From Przewalskia tangutica (taxonomy: Eukaryota; Streptophyta; Magnoliopsida; Solanales; Solanaceae): a DNA stretch of 64,000 nucleotides. This document shows, piece by piece, positions 34,676-45,014 of the stretch; position 1 is the first letter of the stretch, and every line of letters begins with the position of its first letter. The position numbers and the translations under genes are program-made. The DNA lies in NCBI GenBank assembly GCA_029844215.1, contig CM056724.1:35626446-35690445 (forward strand), written 5' to 3'. The notes below the pieces were generated by a model that worked only from the letters and a program-made list of their open reading frames with translations, was not told the DNA's origin and did no database searches.

Positions 34676-35992
34676 TGTGAAATTTATATATGCTACGCAA
34701 GTGTACGTATCACAATTTGTAATAATTTGGATAAAATCGAGTATCGTCCTCAGAGACTGGATTATTAATTACCAACTAATTAATCTTTGATTTCTATTTA
34801 GTAAACGAATATAGATTGAAATTTCTAAATTATGAATTAACAAACTAAAGTAATTTGCAGGAATAAAATAAGATTGAAAACCAACAGAGTTTAACTCAGT
34901 AATTAAGGTAATTAGGATTTTCAATCTCATCAACTATCCACTCTATCATTCGTTAATGCAAGACTAGCTATTCTTCTTCTTATCAAGAGAGCAGGTTAAT
35001 TGAGATGTTCTATATTCCGGTTAGGACATATAAAAACTCAACCTAAGTGAGAATTTTCTATATTTCTATGATAAATTTAACCACATAGGAGGATTAAGAT
35101 CAATAACCTAAAACGCTACACAAGCAATCGTGATACTCTCGTTCAAGATTAAATCTATGTCTAATCAACTGTAGCATATTCAAATCTCCCTTTTCAGATA
35201 TTGATTTGAAATCATATAAGTAATGAAAACTAATGACCAATTAATTTTAATTCAATAAACGCAAGTTGAATATATATTAATAGATGAAGAAGAAACACTA
35301 GTAACACATTAATTCATAATAGAGTTTCAAGTGAATCGACGGAAAATCTTAATAAAGAAATTAGTTTATAGACATGCTAATAAAACTATTTGTCTTAAAA
35401 ACCAACATGAACTGAATTAAGAAAAGAAAAAAGAACTTGAACAATCGACGTCTCTAATTGCTTCTCGGCCTCTTGTTTCTTCCTCCAAATATGTGATAAT
35501 CACTAAAATCTTCCTCTTGAAGCTTATATCACAAAACCCCCTAAAATAGACCATTTTACCCTCGTAAAAATTTAGGTTTTTCCGCTCACCGATGTCGTCA
35601 GCGCCGCGGCGCAACTATCAGGCATCGCGACTCTATTTCACTCTTTAGTTTCTGCCGGTCAGTCATTGCGGCGCTACTGCCAAGCGTCGCAGCTCTTTAG
35701 CGCCGCAACTCATCCTTCTCGGCGCCGCGGGTCTTCTTGTTTTTCATCCGCATTTTTATTTAAACTGCTTCCTGAGCTTCCCGGGACTTCTTTGACTAAT
35801 TGCTTGGGACTCGATGTGCATTTTTAGTCCTCCATAACCGCCTATTCTCTTCGAATTTGCCTTATTCCTTTCTGAATCGCTTAAAAACTTGTAAACACAA
35901 AACAACACTCATAATACTGTACAAAACAATTAAAAGACAATGAAAAACTCTCTAAAACACATTCTAAAATAGTACTAAAAATAGACTTAACA
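34676..35992 (-). repeat. Element C 5' LTR
   Basis: Partner of 29026-30302. TATA-like box at 35522-35528 (- strand). GC tract 35588-35745, clearly rearranged against the partner tract although the flanking LTR sequence is very similar. Confidence 0.85.
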
Positions 35993-37747
35993 TATATCTT
36001 CAAGTGGAAGTAGCTGAAATTGGGATGAGTTTCCCCTTTTAATAGTAAAATCATCCTCTTGTACGAGTCATAATAGTACAAAGGTGCATGAGCTCATTAG
36101 ATACACACCCTTATTCTGAAAGAACTGACATTATTGGTCAACTTTTCTATAATTCCTTCTTTGAATCCCTATATCCTGAGTAAATTTTGCTTCCTCGTCT
36201 CTGAGCTAACTTCTTTATCGATGGTACATTCAGAATGAAGTTTCTCATTCTTACTAGGCTATCAACCCATTATCATATGTCCTTATAGGATCTTAGGCAC
36301 CTTTAATAGCCTAAATCATCCTTTCTCGCTTCCACCTCCACTCTTACTCTGACATTAGCAATTCTGTATATAACCTTAAGATTTTTGCATCGATTCCTTG
36401 GCTTCATGATGACCCCTTCATGGCGTTACTTTATATCTGAAATATTTTTTGAGAGTTGCTATAGTTTACTTGCAAAATTGAGACTCCATGTACTTGGATC
36501 ATTCTGTATCATCTAACAGCTCGTCTAGCCTCTTAACTAGCCCATTTCTAGGCTTAATTACATAAATCATATTCCGATTGTCATCTCAACTCACTCTTCA
36601 TTAATTAGTTCTGAAAAACCCCTATTGGTCCTATATACTCTTATGTCTTTGTTTATACTTCATGCTAGTGTTTTTTTAGCCTTCTATGTTTGGTTGTTTT
36701 TACCGTTGCTTAACTTTTCTAGCAAGATGGTTGCTACTGTTACTCTCTTAGCATTTACTCTCTCTTACCATTTTTTTACTTGGCTACAAACTTGTCGCAT
36801 TACCATACTTTATCTTACGACTCTCGATTGTTTCTCATATCTACTCAGGTGTCCTACTTATCTTCCTACCAATATCTTACTACTACCATCATTTCTTGTC
36901 TTATTATAGATACTTGTAACAAAATATTTACTTACTTTTAACTTCTTGCTCTTCAGTCAGCCTTATTCTTTAGGCACTCAATATTTCTTCTTTACTTCAG
37001 ATAGGAGCCTCGCTGAAGGGAAGACTTGCCTTGTATTCAAAGATTCCAATACTTGGCTCCTTGATCTTCAAGATTCTGAAGAAGACATATCTGACTAATA
37101 GTTCCCGACAACACCTTGTATATATCCTCTAGAGAGGTATTATCAATATATTCATACTATTCTTCTGTACTGTCATTCAGTTATAACAATATGTCTGACA
37201 CTAAGGATTACTCAATCTCTTACTAGACCCCTAAATCTCACTCTGTTCTACGACTACGTCTATCGAAGTCCATAAATCATAAGCTGGATTAAATGCTACT
37301 CACTGTAATTCTACCGCTGTTGAAAATAGGATAACCATGCTTGTGTCACTCTATATGAATGACAACTACTTTACAATCTTTTGTTTTCATGTACTTTGTA
37401 CCTCTTTCACTTCACTTTCTTTGTATTCTGAAACTCGTACTCTACCTTTCTAGGCTTTCATTACCTTCTTTATGAATGTGTGAGACAAGTGCTCACACTT
37501 TGAAACTTTATCATGATACTTACACATCTAGTGCATACATAATCTGGTAGGGATCACTCATTACTTATCACAAATATGAGATGGAATCGAGTTTCTATGA
37601 CTCAGCTTAATTGCATGATTTGGAATCAGAAAGAAGGATAACCAATCTTAAATGCTCTGTAGCCTCCTGATTACAAGTGTGGTGCACAACACACCCATAA
37701 GAAAGACTTTACTAGACACAACTTGTCGACTCCCTAAGACACGACAT
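35993..37747 (-). other. Element D internal region, 5' part
   Basis: Leader side of element D. AT-rich and CT-rich on the + strand, with no gag or pol similarity. The hydrophobic 94-codon frame at 36625-36909 (+) is a by-product of the pyrimidine-rich composition. Confidence 0.5.
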
Positions 37748-37758
37748 GCTCTGATACA
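37748..37758 (-). other. Element D primer-binding site, tRNA-Met type
   Basis: TGTATCAGAGC on the - strand, about 6 bp inside the 5' LTR. It matches the common TGGTATCAGAGC PBS with one G missing, and gives the orientation of D. Confidence 0.7.
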
Positions 37759-37763
37759 AAGTT

Positions 37764-38393
37764 TATCACACCCCAATCTTGGGGGGAGGGGGGGTGGCCG
37801 ACACCCGGCGCCTAAACGGCCTGAGTGTACCATCTGTATATCACATATACCCGTATTGGCCGACAAGGCCTCATAATAATAATACAAAAGGTTCTGAATA
37901 AAATAACCTATAGTAATAGGCAACTAACTAACATATACATACCAAGGCCGACAAGGTCATACATAACGACTATACAACAACCACTAATCTGCAAGCCTCT
38001 AAAAGTAATACAATATGTCATCAGGTAGGGACAAGGCCCCCGACATACCCATAGTACAAAAGGGCATATACATAACCAGACTCGTTAATACTCCATAAGG
38101 AAGTGGAGCTCACCAACAAACTTGATATATGGAAGCAGCCTACGGTGGAAGGTCCTCTCCTCGTCTACCTAAACTTGTGTGGCATGAAATACATCGTCCC
38201 TCGACAAAAGGGACATTGTGTAATGGGTATTATATTGACACAATTTATTCTCTTTGATTCGTTTGACCTCTAATCCTCTCATGATTATCGAGATATTTCT
38301 AACTCATATATAACCTTATAAAATACCTTAATACTTTCAGGTTCACGTTGACTTACTATGATGTATTCTAGTGAAAAAATATGGGGTGTAACA
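37764..38393 (-). repeat. Element D 5' LTR (short form, 0.63 kb)
   Basis: Ends GGGTGTAACA at 38393 on the + strand, like 28470. It lacks the central 1.8 kb of the other LTR. A run of G (about 37782-37794) lies near the inner end. The TSD-like TAAAT follows. Confidence 0.72.
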
Positions 38394-38954
38394 TAAATAT
38401 CATCTCAAAAGTATGGATAATAACATTAAGAAAGACCCAAGTCACTCCCTTTTATAGGTGAACCTAGTGACTTATAACTTCATTTCCTCATAACTCTTCT
38501 TTCCTTAACTCCTACTTTAATTCAAGAGTTTCATCTCTTCTTTTACTATAGGGAGTTATGTCATTGAGTTACAACTTACTTTCATTAATGAAGTAAGTTA
38601 TGTGTGAAGACTAATGTGGTGAAGTTACAACTTACCTTCACGAATGAAGAATGTTATAGGTCACATCATAATGAGTACACTAAATTCTAATATCTCTCAC
38701 TCACATATGATGGGATGAATTACACAGAGATTTTTGAAAGTGAACTTCCTTTGGATTTCCATACTAAGTGTCGTTGTGATGGGGACTAATTTTGAGAGCT
38801 CTTAAACTAGAAATTCTTTTTGAGGATCACCATAAGAGTCCCCTTTTTATCACTTATGATATCTTATCATGTTATATAAAGTGCCTCGGATGCCTTGAAC
38901 CTATCTATATGCGCATATGACTTCTCTAACCCTCTTTTGCCATTTTCATTTTTA
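38394..38954. other. Sequence between element D and SINE, no gene recognised
   Basis: AT-rich. Contains two diverged copies of a segment starting GTTACAACTTAC (about 38567 and 38619), each with short inverted repeats (ATTAATGAAGTAAGTTAT and similar). No coding content recognised. Confidence 0.35.
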
Positions 38955-39174
38955 ATATGCCACACTTATGTAGCAGTAGAGCGCGAGATCGCAAGGTCAC
39001 GGGTTCGATCCCCTGCATAAACCTTCTTGGTTGAGTTTGTCACACATGGCTTGCCAAGTGTGGTTAATCGGCTGACGTGGTTTGCAGGCTATTACGTCAG
39101 CCTGGGGTTTACCCTATGCGCACTCGAAAGAGTAGCGGCTGCGAGTTCCTTCGTCAACAAAATAAAATAAAATA
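38955..39174 (+). mobile_element. tRNA-derived SINE
   Basis: A Pol III-type head with an A-box-like TAGCAGTAGAGCG (38971-38983) and a B-box GGTTCGATCC (39002-39011), about 20 bp apart. Then a body of about 150 bp (with GTAGCGGCTGCGAGTTCC) and an A-rich tail AAAATAAAATAAAATAA. Boundaries are approximate because no clear TSD was found. Not a functional tRNA: the 5' acceptor strand and anticodon arm do not fold. Confidence 0.6.
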
Positions 39175-39528
39175 ATGGACCGGTCTCAGACACAAGCATA
39201 ATCTGTATATTTTTGACATGATCTTCTTTTTACCCTTATAACACTTGGATCAGGGTAAGTTGCTTTCTTAGCATTAATCGTTTAGTTCTTATTATTATAA
39301 CCTTTGGATGTATAGTATACACTAACCTATTACCTCATGATATTTTCAAAGTCACAAGGGCACTAGTGAAAGAATTTAATTTCTTTTTAGGTTTCACACA
39401 ACAATGAAGTGGGGTCCATTCACTTGCCTCCTAATTCACGGTTATGAAGCATATGCAGTATGAAATACATGCCACAACGTGGTCATTAACATTAATAGGT
39501 AAACATTTTAATAGTAACTATCATGCTA
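39175..39528. other. AT-rich sequence, nothing recognised
   Basis: No gene, repeat partner or structural RNA was recognised here. Confidence 0.3.
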
Positions 39529-39786
39529 TCATATTAAAATTATATTAATATTACCAAAAAGATTATCTTCACCATCTATCATAAGATATAAGTTATCCTC
39601 TGTGATATGCTGGAAATACCTGCTTAACCTCCCATCCCACTTGGTTATTTCTTTACAATTTTCCCTTCTTTTCAAACACTTGTTCATTTCTTTGCAATTT
39701 TCCCTTCTTTTCACACAACCTCTATCCCCACCACAAGAAGCAACATTAAACTCAGACAAAGTCTCACCAAAACCCACAATTAGCTA
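39529..39786 (-). pseudogene. Possible exon of an unidentified host gene
   Basis: An open frame of about 85 codons without an ATG at its start (an in-frame TAG lies just upstream). The composition is protein-like: SEFNVASCGGDRGC, then the near-repeat KRRENCKEMNK / KRRENCKEITK, then WDGRLSRYFQHI and LMIDGEDNLFG, followed by a GTAATAT that could be a splice donor. The repeat comes from a DNA duplication of about 42 bp (39642-39727). It may be an internal exon or a gene fragment. No family recognised, and a chance frame is possible. Confidence 0.3.
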
Positions 39787-40515
39787 AACTTATATTAAAC
39801 TTGGACGATGAAAGAAGTAGCTTGCGTAATTTCCAACTCTTTCCTATTTTTATTTTTAATAATCTTTCATTTGATGTTCGGTATCTACTTTGAGACCGAT
39901 TAATTCAAATAAATGTCAGGACGTCTCATTAACGCTCCAAATCCCAAATCTTTAATTAAGAGTGAAAGAATATTTATACCGCCCGACCGCATTCTTTGAC
40001 GATTGTAATTTCGAACTCTTACCTCTTTCGGTTCGCACTTTGCATACCGACAGCCTTTATATTAAAATACTGTTTTTTCAAAGTCAATTTACTTATATAT
40101 ACACTGTTGATTCGTTTACGCAACACAAAAGAAAAAGTCTACGTTTTATCTATCTTGAGAAGAATATTTTCTACTACGTTAGTTTTTCCAATGCAGAATT
40201 AATCCTTTTTCTTTGGAGAATTATTACTATTGGAAAGTAGAAACACTCTCCTAGTTTTATCCAACCAACGCTAGCTAATTTGTTTTGGTAATATGACATA
40301 AATATCATTGTAACTGCTCTTACCATATTCAATTAAATTTTGTGTATTCCTTTGATATAATTTTGTTTGAACCTTCTTAGCTGAAATTCAATTCAATGTT
40401 GAGTAATAGTTTGAACAAATTCTTTTATTTGAGGGACCAGAAACTAACATGTGAGTTTACGTACGTGTTAACTTATTAATATATAATATTAAAAACGTCC
40501 CTTTACCTTGCTTCA
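39787..40515. other. Upstream of copia-2, probably including its 5' LTR
   Basis: No gene recognised. The end (CTTCA, 40515) directly precedes the copia-2 PBS, so its 3' portion should be the copia-2 5' LTR. The LTR start cannot be placed because the 3' LTR is not present in the window. Confidence 0.4.
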
Positions 40516-40527
40516 TGGTATCAAGAG
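40516..40527 (+). other. copia-2 primer-binding site, tRNA-Met type
   Basis: TGGTATCAAGAG, typical of one group of plant copia elements. It is bracketed by a 14-bp direct repeat CTTTACCTTGCTTC (40501-40514 and 40538-40551). Confidence 0.75.
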
Positions 40528-40700
40528 TCTAGGTTCTCTTTACCTTGCTTCCGCTCCTCAAAACTCTCTCTCTCCCTCTCGGATTTTTTGCTCACAGCTG
40601 CGGCCCTCCCTCTCGGATTTTTGCCCAAAGTTACGGCCCTTCTCTTCCAAAAATCCTCTCTCACAAATTTCTTTCTCTGAATTTTCGTGTTTTATTCACC

Positions 40701-41676
40701 ATGACTGATAAAAACACGTTTCATCCTGCCCTCACAGTTTCTAATATCTAGAGTGTTCTTCCTATTATTTTTTATCTAGAAAACGTCCAATATGGGACGT
40801 GGGCGGAATTGTTTAAGATTCATGTCATGACACATCAAGTTCTTCACCACATCATCTCTCCAACTCCTCCAACGGGGGTGATACAGCGGCGTCTACGTCT
40901 ACAAAGGTTGTGCCCACCAACGCAGCAAATTCAAACTTATAGGTCATGCTTGATGCAAAGATTCTCCTGTGGATTCATGTCACTATATCCTTGGACCTTT
41001 TACAAACTATTATGGAACCCAACTCCACAGCTATGGCGGCATAGAATAGATTGCGTGATATCTTCCAAGATAACAGTTATTCTCGAATTGTTATCCTTGA
41101 GCAGGAATTTTCCCAAGTTGCTATGGCGAATTTTTCTAACGTTTCTTGTTATTATAAACGCCTCAATGACTTGGCAGATCAGCTTCGCAACATGGATGCT
41201 CCTGTTACTAATAGCCGTCTCGTCCTTTAGATGGTTGTCGGTCTGTCCGAAGCCTACCGGGGTTGCTTCGGTTATTCGTCAAAGTAACCCCCTGCCGGAG
41301 TTCTATAAGCCCGCTCCATGCTCACTTTGGAGGAAGGAGGTTTGGCTAAAAAGACATCTATCGGGGCTAGCCCCATCGTTATGATGACTGCTTCAAATTT
41401 TCCCCCCTTCCAATCCAGCCAACGTGACCCAAAATCACAACAACGGGGGTGGTAAAAAGGGCCAAAATCGAAAAAATAATAGCAAGAATCGCGGCGGGAA
41501 CAACGGAGGTAACCGAAACGATGGCGGTGGTGGGTCAGCCACCACGGCAACAATAAACAAGACAGTGTCCGGGCCCACAGCTGCCCTCGATGGCAGCTGG
41601 TCCTAGCATCGCATAAAGACCGCTGGCACCGCTGCTCACCCGTGCCGATGCGCCCCACTTCTTCCCCGGGACGCTT
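40701..41676 (+). pseudogene. gag: copia-2 gag pseudogene
   Basis: ATG at 40701 (MTDKNTFHPALTVSNI), stop at 40749, then VQYGTWAELFKIHVM in the frame of 40809. After a frameshift the UBN2-type gag region is readable (about 41060-41230: NSYSRIVILEQEFSQ, CYYKRLNDLADQL). A Gly/Asn/Lys-rich segment (41424-41560) precedes the protease. Several stops. Confidence 0.8.
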
Positions 41677-42369
41677 TTGGAAAAGGCTCGGGTTTCGCAT
41701 CAACTTACGGGTCGAGCGAGAGTCCGAGTACTCGAGCCTCACCCTCCTCATGCTCATCACGCAACAGGACCCAAGCACACCGATATTGAATCTGTGATGC
41801 ACACACTTGGCTTGACTCAACCGGACCCTAATTGGTACATGGACACAAGCGACACTACCCACATGACATCCGACCAAGGTACTCTCTCGTCTTATTCCAA
41901 TTTGAGCGGTAATCATGGTATAATTGTTGTTAATGGAAATTCTATTCCAATTAAGGGTTATGGTAATAAAACTTTGTCCCCTTCTCATCCACCACTTGTC
42001 TTGAAAAATACTATTCATGCCCCAAAACTAATTAAAAATTTGGTGTCTATACGTAAATTAACCACTGATAATTGGGTTTCTATTGATTTTGATCAGTTTG
42101 GTTTTTATTTGAAGAATTTCAAGACGGGGAGTCCTCTCATGAGGTGTGACAGTAAGGGGAATCTTTATCCAATCACACTGAGTCTCAACATCTCGCGTCA
42201 AACCATGCCATCCACTTTTGCAGCTCTTGCTCCTTCCTTGTGGCATGCTCGTCTAGGTCATCCGGGATCGTCTATTTTATCTGTTTTAGATAAAAATAAG
42301 TCTATTTCCTGCAAGGGTACACGTAGTACTCCAAATTGTCAATCTTGTTCTTTAGAAAAAAATTATTAA
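41677..42369 (+). pseudogene. copia-2 protease and pre-integrase region
   Basis: A 230-codon open stretch. The protease site reads WYMDTSDTTHMTSDQG: the catalytic Asp is present and the triad is Asp-Thr-Ser rather than Asp-Thr-Gly, so activity is doubtful. The pre-integrase LWHARLGHPG is near 42240, followed by the Cys pair CQSCSL. Stop at 42367, then a shift of frame to integrase. Confidence 0.82.
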
Positions 42370-42370
42370 G

Positions 42371-43190
42371 TTGTCGTTTGTAGCTTCGAATTCTCATACT
42401 TCAATGTCATTTGATATTATGCATAGTGATTTATGGACATCTCCCGTTCTTAGTTCTATGGATCATCGATATTATGTTTTATTTTTGAATGATTATTCTA
42501 AATTTTTATGGACGTTTCCAATTGCGAAAAAATCTCAAGTTTTTCCATCTTCGTAAAATTTAGAGCATTCATAATAACTCAATTCGAACGGGAAATAAAG
42601 AACATTCAATGTGATAATGGTAAAGAGTATGAAAATGGGGAGTTTAGGGAGTTTTGTGCTCAATATGGGATAAATTTTCGATTTTCTTGTCCTGATATGT
42701 CTTCACAAAATGGGAAAGCTAAACAAAAAATTCGTACCATTAACAACATTATCTGCACCTTATTGGTTCATTCTTTCGTCCCTCCGTTGTTTTGGCATCA
42801 TACGCTACAAATGGCTACAAATCTACTTAATATTCTTCTCTCTAAAGGTTTGACCTATTCTTCCCCTCTTCAAGTATTATAAAATAAGACTCCTTCGTAT
42901 TCTCATCTTAGGGTCTTCAGATGCTTATGTTATCCATTATTTCCATCCACCACAATCAACAAACTTCAGACACGTTCTACTCCTTGTGTGTTTTTGGGTT
43001 ATCCGTCAAATCACCGTGATTATAAATGCTTTGATTTGTCTTCTAAATGAATCATCATTAGTCGTCATGTTCTCTTTGATGAATTTCAATTCCCTTTCTC
43101 TAAAGTAGAAAAACAAATGCCTAGTTCGTGTGATTTTTTGGATGATGATATCTCCCCCTATATTCTCCGTCATTTTTCAAATATGTCACA
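42371..43190 (+). pseudogene. copia-2 integrase, catalytic Glu replaced
   Basis: Integrase core in two frames: 42371-42556 (FDIMHSDLWTSP, first Asp) and 42508-42882 (IQCDNGKEYENGEF, second Asp; SSQNGKAKQKIRTIN). In the last segment the third acidic residue of the DDE triad reads Lys. Downstream, PCVFLGYPSN and HVLFDEFQFPF are recognisable C-terminal integrase/linker segments up to about 43140, with a stop at 43048. The reading frame then runs into the GC-rich tract. Confidence 0.82.
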
Positions 43191-43194
43191 GAGT

Positions 43195-43422
43195 TTGTCT
43201 CCAGCGTCGCGGCCCTTAGGGGAGGCGTCGTGACGCATATCAGGCAGTAACCAAGTTTCAGAACCACCTTCGCCAGCGTTGCGACCCTTAGGAGAGGTGC
43301 CGCGGCTCCAATCTTCCAGTAACCAAAATAATTTTGTGTTGTCGTCAGCGTCGCGGTGCCAAAATTCCAGAGAGCACTGTTTATCAGGCGCCGCGACCCT
43401 AGACCTCGGCGTCACGACGCCT
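43195..43422. repeat. GC-rich tract with about 72-bp periodicity
   Basis: Three diverged units starting CAGCGTCGCGG (43203), CAGCGTTGCGAC (43274) and CAGCGTCGCGGTG (43347). It contains GGCGCCGCGACCC, which also occurs in the LTR tract of C. It lies between the broken copia-2 and the E 5' LTR; its own element of origin is unknown. Confidence 0.6.
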
Positions 43423-44832
43423 TGATCGGTGTATTTTATATACACCTTTTGAGTCAGTTTTAGTTAGTCTTTTGTCCCATTTTGCACATATAAGTGTTGT
43501 ATTAGGATAGTTTTCCTTTCTATTGAGTCAAAGTGGTTAAAATGGCCAAATGGCGGAAAAGGAGCTAAAAGAGGGCAAAAGAGGAGATGCCAGAGCTGAA
43601 AACAGAGAAAGTGGCGAACGAGGGTGAAATCGGACTGGCATGCGGCGCCTCGCACTGTGCCAGCCGCGCGCCACTATTCGAGAGGCTGCGAAGACCCAGC
43701 GCGGCGCTCGCATGCCAGATGCAGGGTCGACGCCTAAACATCCGAAGCTACAGAGTTACAGCGGCCGCGCCTACCGCAGCAGATATCAGGGCCTCGGCGC
43801 CAAAACACCCGACGGATTGCAGAACTTGGCCATGCGCTGCCTCGCAGTGTGCGCGCGACGCAGAAAAATTAGGTTTTTGGACGAAATTCTGGGCCAGGCC
43901 TGAAGGAAAAGAGGGAGGCGGTTTTCAGCCTATAAAAGGAGAACCCTAGACAGTTTTTAAGGGTTCACTTTCTTTCACAACACAAGGCTTCTTGCTTAGA
44001 GATTGGAGACCATAGTCTAGTAATTTCTTTTCCTTTTCTTTACTTTATTTCAGTTTTTGTATGATGAACATGAGATTAGTTCTTGTCATGTCAATGACTA
44101 GGAACTAATTCCTCTATAGGGCTTTCCATGTTAAAACTCTAGAAATTTTTGTTATGAGTTAATGCATGCTTATGGTTATTTTTCTTATTGTGAGATCTAT
44201 CCAATATTTGAGTTGAATTCTTGGTAATTAATTGACAACTAATTATCACTATATGATTTCTAATCAGATTCCGAAAGGGGATTGTGAATATCTTTGTAAG
44301 TTGGATAGACATTCTTGGATTGGGGATGAAAATACCTCAATTATTTATGTAGCGTTAATGAGAGGCTTAACAACCCTAATTTTGCGCATTGTGCGTGACG
44401 GTTAACTAGGTTCTTGTTCTTAATCCTCCTATAGAGTTATCCTTATCACCGAAAGGTAGGTAAGGTGCAATACTGGGGTTGAGTGTTTATATAACCCTAA
44501 CGGGAGTATAAAACGATTTAGTGAACCTGCTTTCTCCAAAAGAAAAAGACCATAAGTCATTGCATTAATAAGTAACATAAGCGGATAGTGAGGAGACGTG
44601 GAAGCCCTATTCTCATCACAACTGAAGTAACCCTTTATAGTTAAATAGCTTTTATAATTCTTAGTTATAAACAACAAATCAAAATATCAATTTACCAAAT
44701 AGATACAAAAAAATAGATAGTTGGTACTTGAACCCTAATCCTTGAGGACGATATTCAGTCTTATCAAGACTATACTACTTGTCACGATAACGTGCACTTG
44801 CGTTTAAAGTGTGTGCATCTTACCGCGCATCA
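43423..44832 (+). repeat. Element E 5' LTR
   Basis: 1410 bp. TATAAAAG at 43931-43938 with the GC tract at 43630-43865 upstream. Outside the tract it is nearly identical to 60092-61425; inside it, length and sequence differ greatly. Confidence 0.92.
43931..43938 (+). promoter_or_regulatory. TATA box of element E 5' LTR
   Basis: TATAAAAG, 66 bp downstream of the GC tract, in a context (GTTTTCAGCC before, GAGAACCCTAG after) that is identical in the 3' LTR (TATA at 60561-60568). Confidence 0.75.
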
Positions 44833-44838
44833 AGTTTT

Positions 44839-44855
44839 TGGCGCCGTTGCCGGGG
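44839..44855 (+). other. Element E primer-binding site, tRNA-Asp
   Basis: TGGCGCCGTTGCCGGGG, six bases after the LTR, matching the 3' end of tRNA-Asp over 17 bases. Confidence 0.87.
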
Positions 44856-45014
44856 ATTAGGCTTAGTTCAATATCAAATTTGTTTATTTTTAATTTCTAA
44901 TTTGGTTTTTAATTTTAATTTTAATTTTTAATTTTTACGTTTTTTATTATTTTTGGAAAATTCGAGGTACCGTGATTGGTTGTTTGTTTTTGATCTATTT
45001 CAGGAAATCAGTTT

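Larger units (their letters stand above)
29026..35992 (-). mobile_element. Element C: non-autonomous Athila-like element inserted into D
   Basis: LTRs of about 1.3 kb, both starting TGTGA(A/G)ATTT on the + strand at 29026 and 34676. PBS of the tRNA-Asp type with altered centre, gag-protease, junction motif, 3' region with three PPT-like tracts. No RT or integrase, and ORF2 is missing apart from a trace near 31670. A clear 5-bp TSD was not found (ACTAT before, TATAT after), so the right boundary could be off by a few bases. Confidence 0.85.
26091..38393 (-). mobile_element. Element D: gypsy-type retrotransposon without pol, containing element C
   Basis: In element sense the LTRs begin TGTTACACCC (ending at 28470 and 38393 on the + strand). 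The left end (26091) and right end (38393) are flanked by TTAAT and TAAAT, a TSD with one mismatch. A PBS of the tRNA-Met type lies next to the 5' LTR and a PPT (ATGGGGGTGGA in element sense) next to the 3' LTR. The internal part, without C, is only about 2.3 kb and has no recognisable gag or pol. It is either a large-internal-deletion derivative or a naturally coding-free element. The LTR style suggests Tekay/Del, by inference. Confidence 0.75.
40516..43190 (+). mobile_element. copia-2: 5' fragment of a second Ty1/copia element
   Basis: PBS, gag, protease and integrase in copia order, with RT and RNase H missing: homology stops near 43190, where a GC-rich tract and then the LTR of E begin. 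It differs in sequence from copia-1. The 3' part was lost, or displaced beyond E and so outside the window. Confidence 0.85.

Noticed and set aside
36625..36909. 94-codon hydrophobic frame that looks like a membrane protein
   Set aside because: Pyrimidine-rich leader DNA of element D encodes Leu, Phe and Ser runs by chance; no start context or homology recognised.
38971..39011. Functional tRNA gene
   Set aside because: A and B boxes are present but acceptor and anticodon arms do not pair, and an A-tailed body follows, so SINE is the better call.
41272..42018. 248-codon open frame on the - strand
   Set aside because: Antisense of copia-2 gag and protease, which are recognisable on the + strand.
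43195..43422. CRISPR-like array because of spaced GC repeats
   Set aside because: Eukaryotic sequence, repeat units are diverged and spacers are not uniform; no CRISPR feature.
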